DNA of 64,000 nt. It comes from Pseudarthrobacter oxydans (GTDB lineage: Bacteria > Actinomycetota > Actinomycetes > Actinomycetales > Micrococcaceae). The translations under genes were made by a program, and so were the position numbers. This document shows, piece after piece, positions 16,972 through 25,012 of this stretch. The DNA lies in NCBI RefSeq assembly GCF_030812335.1, contig NZ_JAUSSN010000007.1, positions 209,917 through 273,916 of the forward strand, written 5' to 3'. The notes beneath the pieces were generated by a model, which ran no database searches, was not told where the DNA came from, and saw only the letters and a list, made by a program, of their open reading frames with translations. Position 1 is the first letter of the stretch, and every line of letters starts with the position of its first letter.

Positions 16972-17451
16972 TCAGGAGCTGGCTTCGAAAGGTGCCTCGT
17001 CCACAACTTCCACTCGCACCACTAGCTTCTTGAAATCTGGGTTGAAGCCGATGTCATTGCAGCGGTAGCGCCAGCCGTGAGGTTCAAGACGTTCGACAAG
17101 CATTCCGGATGTGGCCATCTGCGACTCAAACCGGCCAAGGTTCCTCCCGGAGTCCCAGACGTTGTGAATCGTGATTGTGCCGTTGCTTTCAACAACATCA
17201 ATGTCGACTTCCGGAGGAGCGCTGTCCTGCCACAGGACCAGCGCTCGGGACGTCACATCAGCGAGGGTCAAACTGCCTTCGGTCGCGATAAACATTCCCT
17301 GCTGCCACGGAGCATTGACTTCCTCGAACACAACCCGAAGCCGCTGACCCGGGCGCACAGGGAAGGTGTGTATGTAATAAGCCGGTTCCCCATTCGGACC
17401 ATGAATGCTGTCGTTGATAGTCGTGCCAGGAAGTGCCCTGCTCTGCCCCAT
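16972..17451 (-). CDS. Hypothetical protein
   Basis: An unrecognised 159-residue soluble protein with no signal peptide at the chosen start (MGQSRALPG, 17451). The frame is open upstream to 17577, but that part is Cys/Arg-rich and unlike protein. It reads as a beta-rich domain (PAYYIHTFPVRPGQRLRVVF) ending in acidic residues. A gene of ordinary amino acid composition in an accessory region; function unknown. Confidence 0.55.
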   Translation of the reverse strand: MGQSRALPGTTINDSIHGPNGEPAYYIHTFPVRPGQRLRVVFEEVNAPWQQGMFIATEGSLTLADVTSRALVLWQDSAPPEVDIDVVESNGTITIHNVWDSGRNLGRFESQMATSGMLVERLEPHGWRYRCNDIGFNPDFKKLVVRVEVVDEAPFEASS

Positions 17452-17605
17452 CAAGACCCCGGCCCCGTGGAGGAGGCATGCGTATGCCCGAAACAGCCTC
17501 CACCGTGGATGACCAGCCGGGCACATCCTCTCATCACGCCAGGCTGACGGGTTGTCGCGGCGGCAGCAGCAAAGCAAGGGGCGACGATCTCAGTCATGGC
17601 GGTCA

Positions 17606-17622
17606 CTCTAATAGACCCCGAG
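17606..17622 (+). repeat. 17-bp repeat shared with the recombinase pseudogene end, copy A
   Basis: CTCTAATAGACCCCGAG here differs by one base from 18757-18773. The second copy includes the stop codon of a decayed resolvase gene, so this may be a target or junction left by that element. Confidence 0.5.
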
Positions 17623-17681
17623 ACGGATCGCGACGGCATCCGTTACGTTCGGCGATTATTTTGTCGCCCGGCAGCCCCGAA

Positions 17682-17702
17682 GAGGGATCCCCTCGTGGAC
17701 GG
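17682..17702 (+). repeat. Boundary repeat, copy 7
   Basis: Core GGATCCCCTCGTGGACGG. It lies about 50 bp past the stop of the short minus-strand frame at 17755-17907. Confidence 0.5.
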
Positions 17703-17754
17703 TGCCGCAGAGGGTTATCGTCCGGAGTTCGCCCCCGCGGCTGTGAAGTGCCTG

Positions 17755-17907
17755 TCAAAGGCCGTCCGAAGCGGTGGAGTTCTCTGCAGGCTGACTCCAT
17801 CCCAAGGGCAGCCATATGTGTGAGGCAAAGAATGCCAGGACGATCCAGCCTGCTGTGAGCAGGGGCCAGTCAGGGACACGCACCGAGTATGGAGAACCAT
17901 CGAGCAC
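17755..17907 (-). CDS. Short membrane-protein frame, possibly a remnant
   Basis: From a GTG at 17907 this frame gives 50 residues with one clear hydrophobic helix (LTAGWIVLAFFASHIWLPLG) after VRVPDWP. The same frame is open further upstream (TLLRVAYLAGFTESG), so it may be the C-terminal end of a longer, truncated membrane protein. Composition looks coding, but there is no good ribosome binding site. Apart from this frame and the two repeats, 17452-17957 holds nothing I can name. Confidence 0.35.
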   Translation of the reverse strand: MLDGSPYSVRVPDWPLLTAGWIVLAFFASHIWLPLGWSQPAENSTASDGL

Positions 17908-17957
17908 TCCTGACTCTGTGAAGCCAGCCAGATAGGCGACGCGGAGCAGGGTTAACC

Positions 17958-18401
17958 CTATTTCGAGCTGAGGGTGTAGCCGAAGTCCTTAAGAGTGTAA
18001 ATTTCCCCATCGAGGTCAACCCGGGTGTAGCTAGGATGTGGAAGTTTCAGGCCGTTATAGCCGGACCCGAATACTAATAGAGCCTCTGCTGCAGTCTTCA
18101 TCCAGTGTCGCTTTTCGGTTTCATCATCGAAGGTGCGGTTGACCAGGTCTTTAGTATTTCTGTGCGCCTTCGGGGCGCTCCCAAAAGTTAGGAATTTGAA
18201 TACGAAGAAGGGTAGGCCTGTTTCAGGGTCGACACTTCGTTCCCGCGCCGTCGTAAAGGGGATACTTCCGTCTGCATGCACGAGGTTGAAAACTTCAGTG
18301 AAGTAGGGGCCGCCCACCACTAGCCACTTCAGGTAGATGCCGGTGCCCCGGTCGATGACACGGTGTTCAAGGCCGTCTTTGGTCACTTCGACTTCAAACA
18401 T
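17958..18401 (-). CDS. Hypothetical protein
   Basis: An orphan 147-residue soluble protein (MFEVEVTKDG...), with mixed alpha/beta composition and no signal peptide or membrane segment. The segments SYTRVDLDGEIYTLKDFGY and DDETEKRHWMKTAAEALL are regular and coding-like. A plausible Shine-Dalgarno (GGGGGAAG) precedes ATG 18401. No domain is recognised. Confidence 0.6.
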   Translation of the reverse strand: MFEVEVTKDGLEHRVIDRGTGIYLKWLVVGGPYFTEVFNLVHADGSIPFTTARERSVDPETGLPFFVFKFLTFGSAPKAHRNTKDLVNRTFDDETEKRHWMKTAAEALLVFGSGYNGLKLPHPSYTRVDLDGEIYTLKDFGYTLSSK

Positions 18402-18515
18402 GTGTGAATCTTCCCCCAGCTAGCGAAGTGTCAGCTATTTGCCCCCCGGCCAGAGAGCCGGAGCCAGGCTCATCATTACAGGTCGATCTGGTTCCTGTCA
18501 TTGTTCAAGCGACCG

Positions 18516-18765
18516 GACCCATGGCCACGGCGATGCTGACGATCATGGCCGCCTTCGCGCAGCTGGAGCGCGACACGATGATCGAACGCACCAGGGCCGG
18601 ACTCGCCGCGGCCGCAGCCAACAATCGCCACGGCGGAAGGCCACGAAAAGTAGACGACGCTGCCGCTGCCCGGGCCAAGAGCCCAAAGGCAAAGGCATCA
18701 GTGCCTCCGACATCGGCAAGATGCTCGGAGTCTCCCGCGCCACGGTCTACCAATACCTCTAATAG
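18516..18765 (+). pseudogene. Serine recombinase remnant, C-terminal half with a frameshift
   Basis: One frame reads TGPMATAMLTIMAAFAQLER, DTMIERTRAGLAAAAANN and GGRPRKVDDAAAA, the E-helix and linker of a resolvase. The helix-turn-helix continues in another frame as GISASDIGKMLGVSRATVYQYL. A frameshift near 18675 separates them, and the catalytic N-terminal half is missing. It is a different subfamily from the intact recombinase at 11073, so at least two recombinases have acted here. Confidence 0.8.
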
Positions 18766-18773
18766 ACCACGAG
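18757..18773 (+). repeat. 17-bp repeat at the recombinase pseudogene end, copy B
   Basis: CTCTAATAGACCACGAG matches 17606-17622 at 16 of 17 bases and contains the stop codon of the pseudogene. Confidence 0.5.
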
Positions 18774-18803
18774 GTTGCAGGCTGCGCAGATAGGGGTATG
18801 TCA

Positions 18804-18818
18804 GCGGATCTTACCCAG
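18804..18818 (+). repeat. Boundary repeat, weak copy overlapping a stop codon
   Basis: GGATCTTACCCAG overlaps the stop codon of the minus-strand gene at 18811. It is shorter and more diverged than the other copies. Confidence 0.35.
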
Positions 18819-19491
18819 AGAATTGTTCATAGTGCGGTTCTTCACCGGGCTGCTCAATGCGCCAGTAGCTAGTAAAGTGCGGTATTCGTTTTCTTCGGTG
18901 TACAGCCGTGAACTCCAAGTCAATGGCATGTATGACTTCCGGTAGCTGCCAACCGGCGATAGTTTCCGGGGCCTGGTCCTTCAGCCAGGTCCGCAGACGC
19001 TCCAGAATTGGCTGCGTTGCAAGTTCAACATTTCCTTCCATCGCACCGATCAGGTTGGCGAAGCGTTCGGCCACGGCTAATGGCATCGAATGGATGACAG
19101 ACACACCCATGACATCGACCCCTTGCCCCTCGGCATCCAAGATGGCAACAGGCAGCGGCATGACCAGATTTGATTGCGAGTGCGCAATGGTGGTGTTGCG
19201 ATACTTTCGAATGATGTCGTGCACCGTTTGAAGGGCGGCCGGAACGGCTGGGATACCCGGCATCTCGTCGAGTCGCCTGCGTACATTAGAGAAGATGAAG
19301 GGGCGAATATACGCCGTGACAGCATGCGACGTAAGCGGCATCCACAGCTCTGATTCCTCGCCCGCGCTTAAGGCGCACCCGAGGGCGTGCGAGGCTTCCG
19401 AAAGGTCGTTGGCGTGACTGGTGAGGTCTACCAAGAGCCTTGTATCGGCGGTGTCCGGCAGAACCGCGACGGGCGGCCGAGGGATAGTCAA
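18811..19491 (-). CDS. Hypothetical protein with a HEPN-like RX4-6H motif
   Basis: A 226-residue, mostly helical protein that I do not recognise as a whole. Near residue 97 it reads KYRNTTIAHSQSN. RNTTIAH fits the RX4-6H signature of HEPN ribonuclease-like domains, which are common in toxin and defence genes. Around it lie helical segments (LLVDLTSHANDLSEASHALG, FIFSNVRRRLDEM) compatible with the HEPN fold. The gene is alone, with no obvious nucleotidyltransferase or antitoxin partner. The assignment is tentative and needs a profile search. Confidence 0.55.
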   Translation of the reverse strand: MTIPRPPVAVLPDTADTRLLVDLTSHANDLSEASHALGCALSAGEESELWMPLTSHAVTAYIRPFIFSNVRRRLDEMPGIPAVPAALQTVHDIIRKYRNTTIAHSQSNLVMPLPVAILDAEGQGVDVMGVSVIHSMPLAVAERFANLIGAMEGNVELATQPILERLRTWLKDQAPETIAGWQLPEVIHAIDLEFTAVHRRKRIPHFTSYWRIEQPGEEPHYEQFSG

Positions 19492-19768
19492 GGGAGTTGC
19501 TGCTCCTCTTCTCTGGATTGATGTCTCGCTTTCCCTAGCCTAAACAACCTGAAGAACGCCGGCAGCAGCCGTTCAGGCGACTTCCTGGGACGCCCCAGCC
19601 CTAAGGTTTGAGACGTCAGGGGCGTAGCAGTTCAGGGCTTCTTTTCGCCATGAGAGAAAAGGCGTTGTCGTCCGAGGGAAACACGCGAGACATCGCATCG
19701 TGTTGCCCTAGAATTTTGACGTTGCAGGAGTCCGGAGTTGAACCGGCATGACCTTAGGGCGAGACACG

Positions 19769-19972
19769 ATGACCGAGAAATTGCATCTCACCCCTGCGGA
19801 AAATTTCCCTCAAAATCTTGCCGAGGTGGAAGATCGACAGCTGCAGGTCCTGGACAGCCAAATCCAGCGCCAGCTCGACTTCGAGGTCATTTCTGAGGGA
19901 GAAACGAACCCGGAGACCGAGTTCCGGCACTATGAGCTCGACGAAGAGTTCAAGAGCCGCGACGTCCGATAG
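19769..19972 (+). CDS. Small acidic hypothetical protein
   Basis: A 67-residue acidic protein (MTEKLHLTPAENFPQNLAEV...). It has the pattern QVLDSQIQRQLDFEVISEGE then NPETEFRHYELDEEF, which I associate loosely with short actinobacterial proteins of unknown role. Reading from ATG 19769 (19748 is possible). Composition looks coding. No partner is evident. Confidence 0.45.
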   Translation: MTEKLHLTPAENFPQNLAEVEDRQLQVLDSQIQRQLDFEVISEGETNPETEFRHYELDEEFKSRDVR

Positions 19973-20045
19973 CAGTACCCAGCCCCCGGAGTTCGTGCGT
20001 CGGACGTAACAGGGTGTCGCTTCGATCTGGTAACGGCGTGGGACC

Positions 20046-20165
20046 GTGGTTCGGGAGGCATTTGGCGGCCACGATGTGCCGAGCACGCTGATGGGCGTCA
20101 CTGTTCTTGGCTGCCGCGACCAACTCGTCGAGATTGAGGCCATCGCCGCAGTTGTCCCCGGTGCG
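20046..20165 (+). pseudogene. RidA-family C-terminal fragment
   Basis: One frame reads VVREAFGGHDVPSTLMGVTV and then DQLVEIEAIAAVVPG, the end of a RidA (YjgF) enamine/imine deaminase. There is no N-terminal part upstream, so this is a truncated relic. A second decayed RidA gene of different sequence lies at 33843-34252. Confidence 0.65.
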
Positions 20166-20203
20166 ATTGTCCGGTCAAGGTTACTCAAACGAACTCGATC
20201 ACC

Positions 20204-20416
20204 ATGACCGCGCCTGACAGCCGTGAAGGCCAAGTACAAGCTCTGGTCATCCAATCGGAGCACTACGCGGCCGCCGGTTTCCTCCCCCCCCTGCCAGTAG
20301 CTGGCTCGGGCGAACGGGTCGCCAAGGACATCTTCGCCGCCATCAAGGACTACAGCCAGTACGACTGCCTGAGCACCTGGAAGCTGCGGGACTGGCTGCT
20401 GGACCTGGCCCGGTGA
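20204..20416 (+). CDS. Small hypothetical protein
   Basis: A 70-residue frame (MTAPDSREGQVQALVIQ...) with an orderly C-terminus (KDIFAAIKDYSQYDCLSTWK, then LRDWLLDLAR). It follows the RidA fragment and precedes a hairpin. It may be a real small gene or the tail of a larger lost one; no family is recognised. Confidence 0.35.
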   Translation: MTAPDSREGQVQALVIQSEHYAAAGFLPPLPVAGSGERVAKDIFAAIKDYSQYDCLSTWKLRDWLLDLAR

Positions 20417-20485
20417 ACGCGGCCGGGGCGGGCCGGGTCCGCCGCGCGGCAAGAAACCACCAAAGAAGAACTAGCAGGAACGAAG

Positions 20486-20520
20486 ACCCGGGGCTGCCTG
20501 ACCACTCCCGGGTTCTTTCG
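20486..20520 (+). terminator. Possible terminator
   Basis: ACCCGGG (20486-20492) pairs with CCCGGGT (20507-20513) and is followed by TCTTTC. The stem is only 7 bp, so this is a weak call. The remainder of 20417-20655 is upstream sequence of the nuclease gene. Confidence 0.4.
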
Positions 20521-20655
20521 TCTCACAGGCCCCAAGGATACTCTCCTTTACCTCTATCCCCAGCGGCATCAATCCCATAGGCTGACGCTGCCGATGGGGG
20601 AGGCATTTCAGCGTCCCCTGCGCACGCTCATTACGAGCACGTTTGGGGGAACACA

Positions 20656-21906
20656 ATGAAACGTCAGAGTAAGGCGAGTTTGGCTGTTTGCGCGGCCCTG
20701 TTCGCAGGATCAATTCTTGCTGGCCCGGCCAGCGCGGCAAACGCCGAGAGGCCAGCCCCTCCGCCGCTTCCGCCCACGGCGACCGCCCCGGACGTCCGGA
20801 AGGTCACCCCGCCAGGCAGGGCCCAGGCGCCTCAGGAGTGCGCGGCCGCCGCGGAGGGCGAGGCAGTTACGTGCGTGAAGCCGCTCAAGAAGCAGCTGAA
20901 ACCGGCCACCGGCAAGCAGCAGGCCCTCACGCCGATGACCGTGCAGCCGCTGCCGTCCTGGTGCGCCCAAGCCGGGACGTTGCCGGAGGGGTATTACTCC
21001 GCCACCCGCTACGAAGCGTGCGGGAACTGGCCGTACCAGCTCACAGTCGTCCGGAAAGTCAAAGGCTCCCAGACCGTGACCGGAGTCATGGAATTCACCC
21101 TCAGCGGCTTCCACTACGGCGCCCAGAACCAGCCGACGGTCGCCCATCAAATCACGATCATCCCCTCCAGCATGACCGGTGACGCCGTCGGCGCCACCGC
21201 GTCGGCCACCGCGCAGTGCTGGCAGAACTGCGCTGCAGGGTCCCAGGGCTTCGGGACCCAGACACTCACCACCGGCAACGGCTCCTCCGGTGAGTTCTTC
21301 TACAACACCACAGCCATCACACCCGGGGCAGTCGGCCCCACGGGCAGCAGCTGGAACATCACCTTCAAGGTCCCCTCAGCAAGCAACTCGTGGACACTGG
21401 GGTCCTCATCGCTGAACGTCCGCTGCGACACAGCCCTGCCGAACAACGCATCCACAGGTTGCGTCAACCCCGACATTGCCCCCTACATCCAGTACCAGGG
21501 CTTTGATTCCTTCGGCACCCACGTCAAGGCAGCCCAGGACAGCGGCCTGCCAGGCGCGTTGTCCGGCGCCCCGCTGCACCGACTCGTCAACCAGACCCTG
21601 CGGGACCTGAACCGCAACACGGCTTGCCCTCAAAACTCGAGTTACCCTCGCCCGACAGGGTACTCCTGTGATGAATACCCGTTTGCGTCAACGAGCGAAG
21701 GCGCCTACACAGGTGGGGGCACCGCAAGGACGTTCCCCTGGTGCCAGATAACCCTGTCCGCTCCTGACTCCACCGGCCCCGTCGGATACAGCGTGTGCAT
21801 GATTAATCTCGATGAAAACAACTACGCGGGGTCAGTGCTCAACAACGTCCTCTACGCCCCGATGCGGGTCATCGACGCGGACCCGTTCTACGTGCACATC
21901 GCCTGA
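20656..21906 (+). CDS. Secreted protein with C-terminal NucA/NucB deoxyribonuclease domain
   Basis: The 416-residue product has a Sec signal peptide (LAVCAALFAGSILAGPASAA), a Pro-rich linker, a central beta-rich domain (residues 100-250), and a C-terminal domain. The C-terminal domain reads like NucA/NucB DNases: RPTGYSCDEYPFASTSEGA followed by NLDENNYAGSVLN and PMRVIDADPFYV. Preceding Cys residues and LHRLVNQTLRDLNRNTAC also fit actinobacterial members. It probably degrades extracellular or competitor DNA. GGGGGAAC sets ATG 20656. A candidate immunity gene follows 12 bp later. Confidence 0.8.
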   Translation: MKRQSKASLAVCAALFAGSILAGPASAANAERPAPPPLPPTATAPDVRKVTPPGRAQAPQECAAAAEGEAVTCVKPLKKQLKPATGKQQALTPMTVQPLPSWCAQAGTLPEGYYSATRYEACGNWPYQLTVVRKVKGSQTVTGVMEFTLSGFHYGAQNQPTVAHQITIIPSSMTGDAVGATASATAQCWQNCAAGSQGFGTQTLTTGNGSSGEFFYNTTAITPGAVGPTGSSWNITFKVPSASNSWTLGSSSLNVRCDTALPNNASTGCVNPDIAPYIQYQGFDSFGTHVKAAQDSGLPGALSGAPLHRLVNQTLRDLNRNTACPQNSSYPRPTGYSCDEYPFASTSEGAYTGGGTARTFPWCQITLSAPDSTGPVGYSVCMINLDENNYAGSVLNNVLYAPMRVIDADPFYVHIA

Positions 21907-21918
21907 AGGGCACGGCCA

Positions 21919-22446
21919 GTGATCCAACCCGCAGAGTTCACCATCAGTGCATGGAGCCACCTCGTCGACCTGGTCGTGGATCCGCCTCAACCTAAAGACC
22001 CCATCGAGGCGCTCAAAGCGGCACAAAGCGGCAAGACACCGCCAACCCTCAGGGTGCCTCTGGTCTTCACCGGTATCTATGGCGGACCCATCCACCTGAC
22101 GATCGAGGTCCTTGATCACGAGCCGGACACAGTCGCCCCCGGTTGGGAAGACGTTGCGGACGTCTCCCTGGTCATCCCGGAAGGCAAGGTGCACTTCAAC
22201 GGGCCCACGGGTTCGGACTCCCACGAGGTCGGGTTCATGTCGGCGGCGGAGGCGGGCAGCTATCGGGCCCGGCTTCACGCTGTCGGCAGGGACTTGGACT
22301 ACGACGTCGTCGTGGAAGAGTCGAAGGAAAGGCACCTGGTGCAGTTCTGGAAGGCTCCGTTTGCGAACACGATCGTACTGGCTAATGCTTCATCGGTGTC
22401 AAAGTCTTTGCCGCGATTTGTCGCTATGTGGCAAAGCAACCTCTGA
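21919..22446 (+). CDS. Hypothetical protein, candidate immunity partner of the secreted nuclease
   Basis: An unrecognised 175-residue cytoplasmic-type protein starting 12 bp after the nuclease stop, before a shared terminator, so the two form an operon. It is acidic and beta-rich (LRVPLVFTGIYGGPIHLTI, DVSLVIPEGKVHFNGP). The immunity role is inferred only from position and acidity; a general regulator or chaperone is equally possible. Confidence 0.6.
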   Translation: MIQPAEFTISAWSHLVDLVVDPPQPKDPIEALKAAQSGKTPPTLRVPLVFTGIYGGPIHLTIEVLDHEPDTVAPGWEDVADVSLVIPEGKVHFNGPTGSDSHEVGFMSAAEAGSYRARLHAVGRDLDYDVVVEESKERHLVQFWKAPFANTIVLANASSVSKSLPRFVAMWQSNL

Positions 22447-22465
22447 CCGGTCCAAGAACACGCAA

Positions 22466-22503
22466 AAGGGGGCCGCGTCGCACACTGTGCGGCGCGGCCT
22501 TCT
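22466..22503 (+). terminator. Terminator of the nuclease operon
   Basis: GGCCGCGTCGCACA (22471-22484) pairs with 22486-22499 with one G-U; the innermost bases form the loop. AAAAGG precedes it and TTCTTGTG follows, so it could act in both directions. It sits about 25 bp past the stop. Confidence 0.75.
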
Positions 22504-22619
22504 TGTGTGACGTTCCTGAGCAGCCTGTCCTACGTCGGAGTCGTGGAGCTATTCGTCAACGAGAGCTAAGAGTTCTCAGGACCTACACGATGGGCCCGGT
22601 CCGCTTTCGAGCAAACTGG

Positions 22620-22642
22620 GCCCTTCGTTCATAACGAAGGGC
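22620..22642. terminator. Hairpin downstream of the membrane-protein gene at 22670
   Basis: A perfect 10-bp stem (GCCCTTCGTT with AACGAAGGGC) around a 3-base loop. No U-tract is visible. It may end the minus-strand gene that stops at 22670. Confidence 0.4.
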
Positions 22643-22669
22643 TCTCCTGAACCCCTGGCGGTATGCAGA

Positions 22670-23152
22670 TCAGCGGGATTTTGCGTGGTGCGTCCGCAAT
22701 GCCGGTTTCGATGCCTTCAGCTGGGCCCCGGCCGCGGCGAAGAGGGCGAGCCCGGCAACGTTCAGGAAGACCCAGGAGCTCCGGGGCATCTCGACCGGCA
22801 GCAGAGGGTTCCACAGGACAGTGACGAGCGCGAAGACTGCGACCCACCCGGTCTTCTTCTGCCCGCCTGCCACGGTCCAGATGGCCACGGCGGGCCCCAC
22901 CCAGCGCAGCAGCACATAAAACTCATAGGGCATCGGCAGGATGGCCATGAACATCGCAACGGCCCCGATCGAAGAGGGAATGACAGCCGGATGGAGTGTC
23001 TCCAGAACGCGTCCTTCGAGCTGCTTCTCGCTATAGCCGGGGGCAGCCGGATGCCTGGTCCGGTCATGCCAGGACGCGCCACCACAGTTCGCTGTCCGTT
23101 TGTGCCTTCTCTTGGTTCCCCATACCCATCCTCCACCGGGACTTTTTCGCAT
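22670..23152 (-). CDS. Small membrane protein (DUF6804-like)
   Basis: The C-terminal 110 residues hold about four hydrophobic helices with the order IGAVAMFMAILPMPYEFYVL, RWVGPAVAIWTVA, WVAVFALVTVLWNPLLPVEM, WVFLNVAGLALFAAAGA. This resembles a family of short actinobacterial membrane proteins with a W-NP-hydrophobic motif (DUF6804 by memory). The first 45 residues of the open frame are unlike protein, so the true start is probably downstream, near 23011. Function unknown. Confidence 0.6.
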   Translation of the reverse strand: MRKSPGGGWVWGTKRRHKRTANCGGASWHDRTRHPAAPGYSEKQLEGRVLETLHPAVIPSSIGAVAMFMAILPMPYEFYVLLRWVGPAVAIWTVAGGQKKTGWVAVFALVTVLWNPLLPVEMPRSSWVFLNVAGLALFAAAGAQLKASKPALRTHHAKSR

Positions 23153-23198
23153 TGGTGGCGCAAATGTTGATGCGTAGTCCGATCGACCTGCGCTATAG

Positions 23199-23675
23199 GT
23201 GTGGGAGCATGAGGCTATGGGGGTCTTTGAGCGATTTCATACAGGCTATGTGGGGCAGACAGGTGTACCCGTCGGGGTCTTCGTTGCCGTTGATCATCTT
23301 CGCCGGACCGGGAGGCTCAGCGAAGAAGAGATCGTTCTCTATGCCGTCGTCGATGACTGGTTTCAGGAGAACCTTCCGAATCCTTCGTTTTACGATGACG
23401 GGAACTCTATAGGTGCCGTCACCTGGTTCCGGCATGCCAGTGAAGGTATGACCGATCGCTTACGACCGCTCCTGTCGATTCTCGATTCGAAGGGCGTGGC
23501 TTGGGAACGGTCCGTTTCGGACGATCCCGGAAGAATTGTTTATGAAGATCATTGGCAGGTCGGTGTCATTCCGTCGTCAAGACTTGGCATGACACCTTTG
23601 CCGTACCCAGGCAAATTAGGGCCGAACGACTGGTTCAAGGTGCGGAAAGATATTCTTTCCATCCACCGGCCGTAA
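23199..23675 (+). CDS. Hypothetical protein, member of an orphan family with two copies in this region
   Basis: Unrecognised, 158 residues from 23199, or 152 from ATG 23217 (MGVFERFHTG). Its C-terminal half (AVTWFRHASEGMTDRLRPLL, VAWERSVSDDPGRIVYEDHWQ) matches the product of 31882-32262 (AQSWFKRTAAHL, VGWRVLYSNDPGKVLYEDDVQ). The N-terminal halves also align loosely (PVGVFVAVDHLRRTGRLSEEE with GVFALANGLAKDGRLSAED). Two diverged copies in one array suggest a mobile gene family. Its stop codon lies in CCGTAAGTCCCGG, a weak boundary-repeat match. Confidence 0.65.
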   Translation: MWEHEAMGVFERFHTGYVGQTGVPVGVFVAVDHLRRTGRLSEEEIVLYAVVDDWFQENLPNPSFYDDGNSIGAVTWFRHASEGMTDRLRPLLSILDSKGVAWERSVSDDPGRIVYEDHWQVGVIPSSRLGMTPLPYPGKLGPNDWFKVRKDILSIHRP

Positions 23676-23764
23676 GTCCCGGAACCAACGAGCACAGCGA
23701 GCAATCACGCCGAGCGATCCACCATTGGGACTCAGGGATTCCCATCTTCGATTAGCAGTGAAGG

Positions 23765-24226
23765 ATGGTGAGCATGACACATGACCCGTGGGAATGCACT
23801 GAACTGTCGGAAGCTCCTAAGAACTGGATACGTGCCACCGAGAACGGTTGGGGCGCCCTGGTCCTCTGGGCTGCCGGTCCTGCCAACTTTGCGAGAGTAC
23901 GTTCAGCAGCGCGCGACCGTTTCGGTTCGATGGTCCGTCGATTACCAGAGGGAGGAGAACAAGGACAGCCATTCCTGCTGACCGAAGCTGACCTTTCATC
24001 CATCGACGACGCCATAGATGTCTACCTGGCCGCGGCGGACATCCCACCAAGGCCCCGGGGATTCGATTGGTATATCCGTCGCCCAATCAATTACGACCTG
24101 AACGACGAGACGTTCTGGGGTGTCGTATGGGCGGCCACGACCGAAAGACTCCCCCACGACGGACTGCGTCCGGCGACGATGGTGGATCCCGCGAAAGAGG
24201 CCATGGCTAGCTTTTACCGCGATTGA
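23765..24226 (+). CDS. Hypothetical protein
   Basis: An unrecognised 153-residue protein (start ATG 23765 or 23774) with aromatic-rich segments (GFDWYIRRPINYDLNDETFW) and no signal peptide or membrane helix. Coding-like composition; single-gene unit on the plus strand between genes of other orientation. Confidence 0.55.
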   Translation: MVSMTHDPWECTELSEAPKNWIRATENGWGALVLWAAGPANFARVRSAARDRFGSMVRRLPEGGEQGQPFLLTEADLSSIDDAIDVYLAAADIPPRPRGFDWYIRRPINYDLNDETFWGVVWAATTERLPHDGLRPATMVDPAKEAMASFYRD

Positions 24227-24302
24227 GCGAGTCGCAGCCATCCCGTTCGAGAAATTCGTCCCGCTTAGGGTTCCGCAACTGGGACGCAGTCTGGCCGGAA
24301 CG

Positions 24303-24794
24303 TCAACTGGTAACGAACGAAAGCGAATCCTTGCCGTTCGTCCAGGTCAAGGTGTTGTTGCTGTAGCCCAGTTCCACGCTCCCCTCGAGGAACTTAAGGA
24401 CCCAACCCTGTCTCTCCCCAAGGTTCTCTATGCAGCCTGAGGCGCCAAGCGCCCTCTGCCCCGTAATTCGCATGATCTTGTCATTGATCGTCACAACGGC
24501 ATCAAGGGGACCGCAGGGCATCACAACCGTGAGGTAGGTATCCGAACCGCGTTTTGAAAGTTGTGCCGTTACCTCCCCTGCGGTTACCCAGGAGATTGGT
24601 GTGCCGTCATCGGAGCCGGCCGTGCTGGTGTATTTCTCGCAAGGGGCCCCAGCTACGAATTGGGCGCATTCACTCGATGGCGTCGGTGATGTCTGGCTTG
24701 GGTTCGGTGCCCCCGTGCTGGAACCGCACGAGGCAACCGTCATCCCCGTGAACACAACAGCAGTGAGGCAAGCAAAGACTTTAAGATTCTTCAT
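24303..24794 (-). CDS. Lipoprotein with META-like domain
   Basis: A 163-residue lipoprotein: signal peptide with lipobox TVASC, a Ser/Thr/Pro linker, and a beta-rich domain. The C-terminal pattern LTWTNGKDSLSF and the central MPCGPLDAVVTINDKIM with a conserved second Cys (GASGCIENLG) resemble META/HslJ-type heat-shock lipoproteins of Arthrobacter. I start at MKNLKVF, 24794, where the signal peptide begins. Confidence 0.7.
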   Translation of the reverse strand: MKNLKVFACLTAVVFTGMTVASCGSSTGAPNPSQTSPTPSSECAQFVAGAPCEKYTSTAGSDDGTPISWVTAGEVTAQLSKRGSDTYLTVVMPCGPLDAVVTINDKIMRITGQRALGASGCIENLGERQGWVLKFLEGSVELGYSNNTLTWTNGKDSLSFVTS

Positions 24795-24937
24795 AGCCCC
24801 CCGCCTCGGCCGAGATTTCTCGAAGCGTATACCGCCACAAGCGTTTTTGTCAGGAGAAGGACAACAAACCAACATCAGTGGGTCATCATGCGTCGTTACC
24901 GGCAGATCGGGCCACCAGCACTCAATCGGTGTCCGTC

Positions 24938-24957
24938 CAAGGATCCCTAAATGGCTC
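24938..24957 (+). repeat. Boundary repeat, copy 8
   Basis: Core GGATCCCTAAATGGC, 56 bp past the stop of the minus-strand lipoprotein gene at 25013. Confidence 0.5.
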
Positions 24958-25012
24958 CAGCCGCGGCGGCGGGGTAGCCCTATCCTGGTGGGTTCCAATC
25001 AGGCCCTGCCTC

